A stretch of 64,000 bases of DNA, from NCBI GenBank assembly GCA_022578605.1, contig MU394073.1, forward strand, positions 372,001-436,000, in the 5' to 3' direction. Below are positions 11,155-22,103 of this stretch, piece after piece. The DNA is from Camillea tinctor (lineage: Eukaryota > Ascomycota > Sordariomycetes > Xylariales > Xylariaceae). The first letter of the stretch is position 1, and the number at the start of each line of letters is the position of its first letter. The notes under the pieces were generated by a model. The model ran no database searches. It was not told the origin of the DNA and saw only the letters and a program-made list of their open reading frames with translations. Made by a program: the position numbers and the translations under genes.

Positions 11155-12536
11155 TTAGACAGTCCCAATTATTTCGACATGTTCAGGAATCTTGCTCTTC
11201 TTGTAATCCTTCACAGCGGGCGTGTTAGAAAACAGCCCACCATCATGCCCAGGTGCGTACCGTGCACCGTAAGAGGTGTGCTTGTCAACAAGAACGCGGA
11301 TCCGGGATATCTCGTCTGGCATCAACTCGACGTTCGCCGCGGCACAGTTCTCGTCAAGGTACTTGATATTCTTCGTCCTATTATGTGGTAGGTCAGGTTA
11401 GTCATGGGAGCTTTATCTATTTCATGGAAAGGAATGCCTTTAAGGTTGTTTCGTCCACAACACACAAGAAACGAAAAGAAAACTGGAAAAGAGAGTGGAA
11501 GGAACTGAAGCTGTAGGTAGAGTTTCTTCAACGTACCCCGGAATAGGAAAAATTTCGTCTCCCTGGCTCAGCAGCCACGCGAGCGTAAGCTGCCCAGGAG
11601 TGCAGCCCTTCTCAGCGGCGATCTTCTCGAGCTCCTGGACAAGGGCCAGGTTGCGAGCTAGGTTCTCCTCGGAGAAGCGCGGGTAGTAGGCCCGGACATC
11701 GGCGGCGCCGAAGCCGTCGCGGTTCTTGATCTGGCCGCTGAGGAGCCCCCGCGACAGCGGGCAATAGGCCACGACGGCGACGCCGAGTTCGCGGCACGCC
11801 GCAAGCAGCCCGTTCTCTTCGATATCCGTGGTGAACGGGCTGTATTCGACTTGCACGGCGGCGATGGGGTGCACGGCGTATGCGCGCCGCAGCGTTTCGG
11901 CAGACACCTCGCAGAGCCCGAGGTGGCGGATCTTGCCTTGCCTATTCGTGGGAGGCAGAAGAATTGAGTTTAGTATATAGATAGAAACTGGAGGAGTATG
12001 AGGGCTTTGTATTTATTGGGAGGGTGATGAGCCTTACTCTTTCATCCTGACCATCTCCGCCACGATGTGCTCGACAGGGGTGCTGCCGTCGAGTCGGTGC
12101 GGGTACCACAAGTCGATGTAGTCGATACCCAAGCGTTTCAGGCTATTTTCGCAAGCTTCGCTCACGTACTCGGCGTCGCCGCGGAACCCGAAGCCATTGG
12201 CTCCTATCTTCACGCCGCCAAATTTGGTTGCCAGAAAGACGTCGGAGCGTTTGCCTGTCCTGGCAAACCATTTGCCTAGAAGCTCTTCGGAGTCTCCCTA
12301 GGAGATCAGTCAGTCAATTTTTCTAGTAAATAGTAATGTTTCATCGTAGTCATTACGTAGAAGTCGCTCGTGTCCCAGAAAGTCTCTCCGATCTCGTGTG
12401 CGTGATCCAAGATAGCGAACCGCTCCTCATCGGATAGTGGCACACCATAGGATATCGATAATCCCATTGTACCATATCCAATGCGTGGGATCTCTGGTCC
12501 GTTCTTTCCAAGCTGGCGAGTTGGCATGGAAGGCAT
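11155..12536 (-). CDS. Aldo/keto reductase (AKR13-like)
   Basis: NADPH-dependent carbonyl reductase of the aldo/keto reductase superfamily, closest in pattern to the YakC/AKR13 group; the substrate cannot be told from sequence. Four exons on the minus strand: 12536-12357, 12297-12038, 11941-11537, 11377-11155, giving 355 residues. All three introns have GT donors and TAG acceptors and conserved phases. The catalytic tetrad is complete: Asp55 and Tyr60 ([13 protein letters not shown]), Lys85 (LATKFGG) and His127 (LWYPHRLD). Cofactor-end motifs EYSPFT and [12 protein letters not shown] follow. [10 protein letters not shown] offers two possible ATGs three codons apart. It is convergent with the flavocytochrome gene and next to a Zn2Cys6 regulator on the same strand, a pairing common in fungal metabolic loci, but no biosynthetic core gene is nearby. 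Confidence 0.88.
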
Positions 12537-12896
12537 TATAGGTTTAAGGAAAGGTTAATAAAAATAAGGAATAATGAAGTTGATATAGGGGTTAAATGAC
12601 TTGAAGATATATGTGTCCTTGATAGTCTAATTTGAGATTTTGTTATATAATACTAGTGGTGACAACAATTCTTTCCCACGCCAGGATAACGTCTCTTTAT
12701 AGATATTTACAGTGGCCCAAAGATACCCATGAGTTATGTGCAGGTGGCATAGTGCGTTGCGGACTTGCGGACTTGTTGGCTACGGCCCCTTTTCAAGCGG
12801 ACTTCGAATAGAGCCATTAGATCCTGAGATCGCGGAGAAATGGCGGTTGGGAGAAGTCCGCAATTGATGGGTCCTCGAACAAGTTGTCCATTTCGC
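12537..12896. other. Spacer holding CGG sites
   Basis: Lies between the reductase start and the 3' end of the Zn2Cys6 gene. It carries the left cluster of CGG half-sites described separately. No gene is accepted here. Confidence 0.5.
12759..12862. promoter_or_regulatory. Left cluster of GCGGACTTG repeats (CGG-N5-CGG)
   Basis: The word GCGGACTTGCGGACTTG starts at 12759, giving CGG at 12760-12762 and 12768-12770, a direct repeat with 5-bp spacing. Another GCGGACTTC is at 12797 and its reverse form AGTCCGCAA at 12855. CGG triplets are the known half-sites of Zn2Cys6 factors, and such a gene starts 3' of this block. The same word occurs inverted on the other side of that gene. Function as operator, or as part of a repeat element, is inference. 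Confidence 0.4.
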
Positions 12897-14445
12897 TCAA
12901 GTAATAACGCGACCGCTTGTTTCATAGCAGAATGTTTTGATCTCGTCAACCCCAAAATAGCTGTTGGGCCGCGTTAGTTCGTGTACTTTAGCTTAGGACT
13001 CCCAAACTTACATCGTCAAATAATATAGACTAAAGTCATCTATATCATCTCCTACGCCATTTTTCACAAAGTCCTCGAATTTGAACGCTGATATGATCCA
13101 CATTGGCTTTTCTTTCCAAGCACGAAAGAAGTCAAACGAGCTGGAGGCGTTCCAGAGGTGACTCGAAAGTATCCATCGGTGGACATAGGCCCAGTTTCCA
13201 ACTTCATCTACATAAAGGTTAACTACGGCAGTAGGGGGGTTTGTTCAGTGGCTGTTGACTCGTACCGTATCTTGAGCGGCGTTTCAGAAGGTCCCAAAAA
13301 GTCCTCAATGAGAAGCCTATCACGCAAGTTTTCCTAAGACTCTCTGCGAATATCCACCGCTAAAGATGGTCAAAATTCGACAATGAAGAAGCATAGGTAG
13401 CTATTTCTGAACTTACCTCCCAAGATTCGGGTGGCTTCTTACGCATATCATCTTGATCCATTTTTACGAGCTCGTCAAGGTTATCTCGCATTTTACAAAG
13501 TTCGATATTCCAAGATTCCAGCAGGGCCATATCGTCATCGGCCTCTTGGCCAAGAGTTATGTCCCCGTCAAACATACGAATAGTTTGGTAGAATATGAGG
13601 GCATGAACTCTTGCAAGCTTCTCTAGTGGTGTCAAGTTTGTGCCACTGGCCATCTCCTTGAGATCGACAACATTTGTATGCAGTATTCGAAGCAAGGTCC
13701 CACGATTTGCTTCTGTCTGATTGGTGTAAAGAAGACACATGGAAAATGCTTGAAGTATAGAGCGAGGCATCTTGTCCTTGTAAAGGTACCGATGTAGGTA
13801 AGCAGTGCAATTATTCTGGGCAAAGACGACGTGAAACTTCTTAATAATGCCCATAGTAAAGGCAATTTTTGTCGACGGATCGGCAAGTTGCCATGGTTCG
13901 TAGTCCTCCTATACAAGTGAGTTAGGTAGAAGAGAATGGGTGATCTCGAGGCAATAGAAACTTACACACATCTGAGACATTTTTGAGTAGTCTGTGAGTG
14001 TTAAGGCCTTCTCTGCTGGTACTATGACAGGAGACATTTGAGGCTGTGGGTTTAGAAGGTGGAGTTGGGAGAAGTGCCACGAACTTGTATTATCATTGAG
14101 CCCGGCGTGAGGGACGTTACTCATCAAGGCATTGAGAGAACTGTCAAACTGAAAAGTGATATTTGGAGATACGCCTAGATTCGCTTCTAGAGAAGCTGAA
14201 AAGCTAGTAGTATCAAACATGAGGTTGTCTCCGCTAGGCGTAGAAGTTGGACCAGTGAAAGAATCAAGTGTGACTGCTGCATCTGGGTCGTCAAATGGTT
14301 GTATGTCTGTCTGACATGCGTAGATACATAGGTGACGCTTCTTTACACATCTCCCGCAAGATGGCATATTCTTGTCACAGCGTCGTTTTCCCCTTACACA
14401 AGCATTGCAACTCTTTTGCCTAGATGAGCCACTACTAGAGATCAT
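12897..14445 (-). CDS. Zn2Cys6 fungal transcription factor
   Basis: Binuclear zinc cluster DNA-binding regulator. Five exons on the minus strand: 14445-13966, 13908-13417, 13359-13266, 13207-13012, 12960-12897, giving 441 residues. The cluster is Cys13, 16, 23, 30, 33, 40 (CNACVRGKRRCDKN, then CGRC and C), the standard CX2CX6CX6CX2CX6C spacing. The acceptor at 13360 is chosen because it restores RWIFAESLRKT, the conserved WxFAESxRRT helix of this family; a later TAG acceptor gives a frame that runs into a stop. The intron 13208-13265 then joins RSRYDEVGNW in frame. The C-terminal part (LSSHLWNASSSFDFFRAWKE) also fits the family. Start is ATG 14445 (MISSSGSS); only a TTG lies further up. Targets unknown; the flanking CGG-site clusters suggest autoregulation or control of the neighbouring reductase. 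Confidence 0.85.
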
Positions 14446-14674
14446 CGTTATACCTCGATGATTCAAACTCCCCCCTTTGCCCTAGAGATTATAGGTTACG
14501 TCAACCCCAAAATGTTATTATTTTGAATATGAGATAAATAATACCGAGTTGGCGGATGGGCAGTAGAGAATGTCACGATGATGCAACCAGATTGGTTAGA
14601 AGAAGCATAGAAGAGTTACGGGTAACATATGTGGTGAAAACAACATGGGAGGAGTCTAACATTGGAACAGAATG

Positions 14675-14771
14675 GCGTCCGCAAAATCCGCAAGTCCGCT
14701 ATGTATTACCCCTGAACTCCGCAAGCTTAGATGTGAGCTAGACCCGCTAACTCCGCAACTTGTGCCGCAAG
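14675..14771. promoter_or_regulatory. Right cluster of CCGCAAG/TCCGC sites, inverted relative to the left cluster
   Basis: The words GTCCGCAAAATCCGCAAG and GTCCGC lie at about 14678-14699; further TCCGCAA copies are at about 14719 and 14752 and a CCGCAAG at 14765. They are the reverse complement of the GCGGACTTG words at 12759-12800, about 1.9 kb away across the Zn2Cys6 gene, and sit about 240-330 bp upstream of its start. They include CGG half-sites in direct repeat. Operator sites for the adjacent regulator, or subterminal repeats of an old transposon, are both possible. Confidence 0.4.
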
Positions 14772-17700
14772 CTAACTACCTATGTAACTTGGTTTTATCA
14801 TATATTATAGTCTGGATTATAGTCTGTAGTGTTCAATGCACACCTTATATTCACGATCTCTCCTAAATACTCCCTCTTATCATTTTCACATTAATACAAA
14901 GGTTTGGACCGAATTTCAAGTCGTTCTCAGGAGCAAACCATGCTACAAACTATATAAATACTACCTACCGTCAGAAAGGACATCAAAGGGCCAACCTCGA
15001 ACTATACAACATATTGGGAATCTATATTGTTCGAAAATAGAAGGCAAGCAGGTATCGAGATTTGAATTCGGTAGAGTCATTGAAATCTCATCAAGTGGCG
15101 GAGCAGCTTTCAGTATCCATTTCATTGAACCATAGAGGCACCATTCCGCTTTGTGTTCCAAATCTATATTTCTCTTCCCGTTTTACGCGATTATCTCTCT
15201 ACGTCAGAACTATGTAAAGGTTGAGCTTGGTAGTGCCTTCGAACTGTCAGTCGGTAACAAACCACTGGCAAAACTTGAAAAGAATCGCGAATTCCTTCCT
15301 ATTCTAGACTGAGATCCCGCAGTCAAGCGAGCATATATATATATGCTTCATGGAAGCGAAGCATTGCCGACGGAAACTAGCAGCAATCAACCTCACGCTC
15401 GGCTGTGGTCAATTTTTTTCTTTTTTTTCTTTTCAAGCAAACAATTAAAATTTGCTCCCCCTATTTCTCACCCTCTAGCTAACTCCACCCCTCGTAAATG
15501 AGGCACCTGCGCGACATCTGTGCCCAAGACAGACACGAGTCTCACTTAGACTTGTGTATTGCTCCCTTCTCCGCGGACCATCACATGAGATTGCACTACC
15601 TCGGGGGTTTCTGTAAACGTGAGGTGTGCGTACGAAAGAGAAAGGGAGGGGAGAGAAAGGTGACTAGACACACGACCACGACTGAACACTATTACGCTTG
15701 CACGAACCATCCCAGCTCCCCCTCCAATCGATGTCTCACCTGTCAACCCGAGAGAGAGAAGAAACGGTCGTCCGCCATGCCCACCTGAAAGGTGCTTAAG
15801 GGGTGCTACACAAATCTTTGTCTCTGTCGTGCTTCTTGAAGGTGGGGAAAGGGAAAGAGAGAGAGATATGGTAAAAAGAGCACGTAAAATGGGGGGAAAG
15901 ATCAGACGGTGGGTGCAATCAGCTTTGTGTCTTGCCCCTTTTTTCCTGGACGAACGAGCCGGTAGAGGCCCCTCTCTTCGCCAGCATATACCATATCAGG
16001 AAGAGCACGCAGAATCATGTGCGACTCGCCAGGCCGTCGACGCGGCAGGCTCAAGAGGGGAGCGATAATATCCCTAATCTGACACAATGTGACTAATGAA
16101 GAATTGAGGAGAGGTAGGCGCTCGCGAGTAAAGGAGGGATAACAATAGCATCGTGCTGTGGTGCATATAGCCAATCCCGGAGCCCTTCGTTATCCCTCTT
16201 TCTCCTTTTCCCTCCCTTTCTTTCTGCACCCACTCTTTCTAAAGTGAAAGAAGAAAAAGAAGGATGCGATTTCGGCCTTACAACTCGCCAGCTCGGTCTT
16301 ACTTCCATGTGAGATATGATGATTCTGATACGGGGATGTGTGAAGTTCACACCATAACTATTGGACCGGGTTTAGAAGTCACGGTGCGTCACCGGTTGTC
16401 TTACCTGGCTGGCAAACGGTCCAGTATTGCTTTCTATGTATAACGACACGCTTCGAATTTCTTCGCTAGTGCGAGACCTCTGAGCTAGAGAGCGAGAGAA
16501 AGGAACAATATGGCCCGCCCTCCCGGTGAGAGAGGAACGGTAGGCTCTTGATTAGTGAACACACTTCAGAACGAAAGGATGGGGGCGCTTATAGACTATG
16601 AGATGGGATGAATGATAGTCCCGGTTTTCTGGAAGAGATCATCAATCAAAACCGAGTACAAGTGTGAGCCAGACGCTTGGGGTCAGCGACACAAGTCATT
16701 TTGATATCACACAACGGTTCGAGGATACTAACAGCATTTCGGTGCTTGTAATACCTTGCGATCCGTTCAGCATTGATAAATATCCTTCCTCGGAAGACTT
16801 TTTTCTTCTGTTCGACTCAAATGTATCACACCTCGACAACTATGTCTAAAACGGGCTGGTGAGACACATGTATAGGTTTTTCTTCTTTTATATCCTATAT
16901 ATATTCCTTTTTAGGATTGGACTGGCACCTTTGGACGGCGCTTGGACTAGTGGATGGACTCTGGATCTTTCAATCCTCGTGCCTGGAGCTACCGGAGAAG
17001 TCTATCTCTACACGCCAACAACGAGGGAATGACTTTCAGCTTCCGAGACATGAAGGGCTTGGGCTACCACGAGCTCTGCTGAAATATCAACCATTTCTAT
17101 CCGGCGAGGGAAATGTGTCAACGAGCTGGCTACGGAACTTCCCGTCCAGTCTCTGGTTCCTCAAGGGATCGGGTCTTACCTGGTAATGTTACTATACAGA
17201 AATATCCGTTACGCAGCCATACAATAATGTATCATTAGTATGGGGGGAAGGGAGAAAACCCTGGATATCTATTTCCATTCCCAGTTGTTAATCTAGTCAA
17301 TAGCGGTAGAAATAGTCGGCCATTTCCACCTAGATACACGCCTCCGTGCTACGTTTTATTGGCGGTGGTTTTGCTTCCCCGGAGTGACTCGCCGATCCCC
17401 ATGTCCTTCGGCGTTATTCTGCGGAACAAAGACCACCCAGCTGGAATTTCTTCATCTAGCCCCTCCCCGAGTTGACGCAGCCTAAGACGGAGGGAGGGTT
17501 TGCAGTAACCAAGAGGTCCCCCTCCCGTTGCACAACCTAGGTAGCCATTGGGACCTAGTTCTATTCGGATGCTGCAAGGCATATATGACGAGCTAATGAT
17601 ATGTTTCTGTACCAGTACTCTGGGCGGAAAACAGGAAAAATCTCGTTGTATGTATGTATGTATGCATGTATGTATAGATCCGTAGTATGCAGGAGGAGCA

Positions 17701-20700
17701 TTGCCTCGTGAAGGCAGAGAACGAGGTCCTGCAGCCGGGGAAGCATGCTTGATGTACATATGCCATGGACTCGGCAAGTTGTTGGTTAGGCTACCGTTGC
17801 ATTCGCGATGTAGGTTATTGAACAGCCTCCTGCTACTATTTCAAAACAAGAGGGAAAGGGCTGCTTGGCTCGCGACGATAGACATGGGGTATTAACGGCG
17901 ATTTGACAGACCTGATGATCAGTCCCAATAGAAAATCGCTAGTCACCTTTTTGTATTGTATACCCCTTACTGTGCAGTATAGCGTCTAGGTGGCTGGCGG
18001 CTAAACATGTTGATATTTTCATTATTTTCATGCACTGTGGTTTTTTTTTCGGGACTATATCCTTCCGGCCAACCTGGAGGGTGATCTGGGGAATACTTAC
18101 CGTCTCCGCGGTTAGTTTGGGGGGAAGTACTTATGATCTTACTTACACAAATATCCTCTACTCGGTATGCATACATACATACGCAGTCTATACTTTGAAA
18201 GGGCATGCAGGCCTATGGACCTTCGAGCTTACATGTATGGTACTTTTAGCATCGAAGAGGGCGTTGAGAGCCTCTATAGAAATCGGCCTGTGAGCCATGT
18301 GCTACCATCCACGTCGTCAACGGTGACATGTCTGAGCACTGACGTTACATACTTTCTATATCTACGGACTATCTTTCTAGTCATATGTGATCCTTTTTTT
18401 TCTGCCTGTACGCTACACTGGAACGGAGAGGTCTGTGTATAAGTCACAGATTCAAATCATGCCAACTCTGATCGACTGGGGTGCGCCCTGTCGCATATCT
18501 ATCTCATCGTGCACTGATTATCGTGCATTTCTTCAGACGATCGGTCTGATGGTTTTCTTTACGCCTTGACTCCCCCCTCCCCCTCCCTCCCTTCTTGTGG
18601 AGGTGGCATGTTAAGGGATACTAGTCATTACTTTGCGCAGACCAATTCCCGGTGATGGCAGTATGAAGCACCATGCACAAAACGTGGAGATGCACAGCCA
18701 AACTGGTACACCACCACATGATATCCATGCTAGTCTGAAATTTGACATCCACTATAGCTCTACTACGAAAATAGATAACCTAGATTGTCTCATTATAGAC
18801 TGTAGTAATCAAGAAAAAACAGTCGGAATTTCTTCTTTTTTCATCCCTCTCTTCGGTGCTTCTTCTTCCTTCTCTTCCTCTTTTATTTTATGAGCATAGC
18901 GACGTGGCTGGCGTGGCTATGTTTCTGTTTGCTCGGGCTCACCATGGTTCATACCATCCTTCCCATCCATCCATCCATCTATAATTGTACCTATGTACGG
19001 TATGAGGCAGGTACTTCGCCTGCCCGGTCCGGGAGATCCAGGATTTTGTGCGCATACAGTAGGCAAAATATTCAACCTAGGAACAGACCACCCTAGCTTA
19101 ATTTGCCCGCCATGCATCTGCACGAGATGTCTACCCTATAGACCGACATTGTTGCCCGCCTAGGCTAGTAAAATGTCTATCCTCGGCTTTTCTCAAGCCT
19201 CAGAGGATCTTTAGACAACGGGTATATGTACAGTAAGCTGCCTGGCCAACTCCTTGGGATAAACTAATCCGGCACCATGTACCCCTATTGCATTTTTATT
19301 CCTTTCTCTTTCTCTTTTCTTTTTTTCTCCTCCCCCCCCTTCCGAGTGATAGGCAACGCAATTCCCCAGATTAGCTTAGAATCTCACCAATCTTGAAGGG
19401 TACGTATGTATATATGTATGTATGTATGTATGCCTTTAGGCAAGGCTGGCTCTAGACTAATGACCCTGAGGACAATTAATAGGCGAATACTTTGTTTTCG
19501 CTTTTTCCTTTATAATTGTCTAATAATAATAACGGAAGAGGAGGACTCAAAACGCTGGGAATATAGATAGGTCTATGGTCGATGTCTAGACTCAATAGCT
19601 TGTTCGTTTGTTAAACAGATCTGACGGGTTGGTGACCTATGGGGCTGAACATGTGGTGTTAATTCGACCAAAGAAAAACAAAACATGGGGAAAAACACCG
19701 GGACAGGGTTTTGGATCTGACTCCCGAAATGAGAATGACGAGAACCACCGAGAAACGGGGGGAGGGGGTGTCTACCGCTGCGGCGCAGTTTTTGGCACCC
19801 CACAAGGTAACCAACAGGGGTTCGGGCGGATGCGCCATGTATGTAGGTTATGTACATACATGGAGTAGAGTAGTAGTAGTGTGGGAGTGACTATACAACT
19901 AGGGCTGCTAGGCAGTATGTAGCAGGTAGTGGGAAAACCATTCCCTGTAGGGTGGCTTTTGGAACGTGGCATTCTAACATGACGCTACACACACGCGCAC
20001 ACCACTACCACCGCCATCTTGGCTTCTGTGGCAAAAAGCACGGTAGTGTAGGATGGATGACCGTGACAGCCTTCTTGATGATGTACGAAGTACATCGAAA
20101 GGGAGGAGGAAGACAGGGCGGGACGTCTGATAAACATCCCGGCGAACGAGGAGTCGGGGAAAGGGGGTGCAAAAGGGAAAGGGGGAGAATAGAAGATATA
20201 CCATGTAGCGTAGAGGAATGGGTAGGATAGGTTATGAATATGCAGCCTTATCTTGCACATCAATGTGTGTGTATATATTATCTGGGGTGGAAGATAATTT
20301 GAATTTGCTCTCACGCAAACTGGGGTTTTTTTTTTTTTTGTTCTTTTCTGTCTCTCTCTCCCTCTCTTTTTTTTTTCTTACTTCCTATTTCTCTCTCTCT
20401 CTCTCTCTCTCTTCTTTTCTTTTTCTCAACTAAAGTGAGTAAGTACTTACATACTTCAAGCTGTCTTACTACCCTTGTCCCCTCCCTTGTCCACTGACTG
20501 GCGTGGAACGCACTCAACCACGTGGATCTGCTAGTGTAGTTGCAACTCTTAACAGCCGACCAGAGTTAATTATCCCCAATGCAGGCGCTTAAGTTAGTCG
20601 GTCTAAACACTATATAAAGCGGAGAAAACTCATGGGTACGTGGTTGAAGTGGCTCGGGGAGGCTAGCAACACTGTACTTACATAGGTATTATACACGGAC

Positions 20701-20723
20701 TGGAATAGTAGTCAACTGTACAT

Positions 20724-20749
20724 TATGTATGTATGTACATACATACATA
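20724..20749. repeat. Perfect 26-bp palindrome of TATG/CATA units
   Basis: The sequence reads TATGTATGTATG then its mirror complement, centred on the GTAC at 20735-20738; all 13 base pairs match. It would fold as a hairpin or cruciform without a loop. It lies in the gene desert among other TATG microsatellites. Confidence 0.85.
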
Positions 20750-21270
20750 TTAGATGGTATAGGCATAGGTTAAGATATAAATGGGGTGGTAAAAGGTTTC
20801 GATGTCAGATACTCAGTTGCCGCTGATCCTAAGAAACACTGTGTCTCTGCTTACTACAGCAACCCGCCTACATAGTAGGAGTAGGTTATACTTACTAACT
20901 ACCTTTCAGTCGTTTTCTGTCCTGACCTGTCTTAGATGTATACCTTAAGTTTCGGTTTCGGCATACCGCAACATGGTTTCTTCATCAGCCAAATGGATGG
21001 TGGCGTGTTGCAGCGCGATATGTACCTACGTTGTGTACACATGGTGCATCCTGACCGTCTAACGTTATCGAATCTGAGTGAGCTTAGGTTTTACGCTAGC
21101 TGGTCAGCACGAGTTGCTTTGCTGACCACTGTCTTGCTCGTTTGGAAGGGAATAGTCCGATATGTGAAAACGAATGGGTGATGGGTAGTAGCTTAGGGCG
21201 CATAGCTACACTGCATAAGCACGTCACACGCAGTCTCCCCAGGGTGTGCGAGTCAACAGAAACGCACATG

Positions 21271-21354
21271 TGTGTGAGTATGAGTACGAGTATGAGTGTA
21301 TAGGTGTCGGTGCGAGTGCGGCCGTGAGTGCGAATGTGAACGAGAGTACGCGAG
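21271..21354. repeat. Degenerate GAGTRY hexamer array
   Basis: Reads as repeated GAGTAT/GAGTAC/GAGTGT units followed by more diverged GTGCGAG and GAGTGCGAATG units. It is an imperfect minisatellite; no coding function is seen. Confidence 0.6.
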
Positions 21355-21663
21355 CGTCTACATAGTAGTAGGCACGCAGATACACTATAATCTAGTTAGG
21401 TTTATGTGAAGGACACCTGCTTAGCGCTAGCGTATAGATCTCACTGGGAACTGCGCTTCTCGGACGGGCATGTGCTGATCCCAGCCAAAAGAGAGGTAAC
21501 CTAGATTATATGTAGGATGTAGGGAGTAGGACCTGGTGGGAAAAGCTAAGGAATGCGCCCCATTGGACGGTCTGGGGTAGTGTAAAGCGTATACTTTCTT
21601 GCTCAAATCCTCACTACCTATGACCCAATATCCCGCTCGGTATTCGAGAATAATACTTTACTA

Positions 21664-22103
21664 CAGTGGGTGGAAATTGAAAACGACCAATTTTTCCCAC
21701 CTCACTTTAACTATATAACCTTACTTATTTAAATAGCTACAACTTTTAAAGTATAACATATTAAAATAAATAAAAAATATATTTATTAATATTAAACATT
21801 AAATTATATTAATATAACTTTTATTTATTTTTCATACTTTTATATATAAAGTTATACTTAAAAATAAACATACGGTTATTTTAGCCATTGTTTTTAATAT
21901 TTAAATTTAACAAGATAAAAAAATATTTTTTATTATTTATTAATTAAAATAAAATGTAAAAAATAAAATAAAAGCAGTGCATACTTAAATAAATACTATA
22001 TATTACATAAATTATTTTTTATATTTTTAAATACTTATAGTTGTTAAATAAACTGGTGATTTCAAGGGAAAAAAAATTGGTCGTTTTCAATTTCCACCCA
22101 CTG
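21664..22103. mobile_element. Tc1/mariner-type MITE, 440 bp, complete ends
   Basis: Two perfect 32-bp terminal inverted repeats are visible: 21664-21695, beginning CAGTGGGTGGAAATTG, and 22072-22103, its reverse complement ending CAATTTCCACCCACTG. Both are flanked by TA (21662-21663 and 22104-22105), the target-site duplication of the Tc1/mariner superfamily. The inner 370 bp is almost only A and T and has no open frame, so the element is non-autonomous. The extreme AT content could come from repeat-induced point mutation or from the founding deletion derivative. Intact repeats and target site suggest a fairly recent insertion, unlike the diffuse surroundings. The source transposase is not in this window. 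Confidence 0.92.

Larger units (their letters stand above)
14446..21663. other. Gene desert, left part
   Basis: About 7.2 kb without a convincing gene on either strand. Frames are short, overlap on both strands and show no domain or splice-linked extension that I recognise. It contains the right CGG cluster (14675-14771), TATG/CATA microsatellites near 17643-17676, 18166-18183, 19399-19432 and 20724-20749, long CT/T tracts (for example 20327-20430), and a degenerate hexamer array at 21271-21354. Possibly promoter DNA of the regulators at both ends, non-coding RNA, or decayed sequence; none can be shown here. Confidence 0.5.

Noticed and set aside
13012..13333. Apparent frameshift in the Zn2Cys6 gene at a run of six C (about 13,231)
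   Set aside because: It arises only if exon 3 is started at the TAG near 13334. Starting at 13359 restores the RWIFAESLRKT helix and a normal intron 13208-13265, so the gene is intact.
12697..14870. A complete hAT transposon carrying the Zn2Cys6 gene, suggested by CAGTGGCCC at about 12701
   Set aside because: No matching inverted end or 8-bp duplication was found on the right side; only the CCGCAAG clusters are shared.
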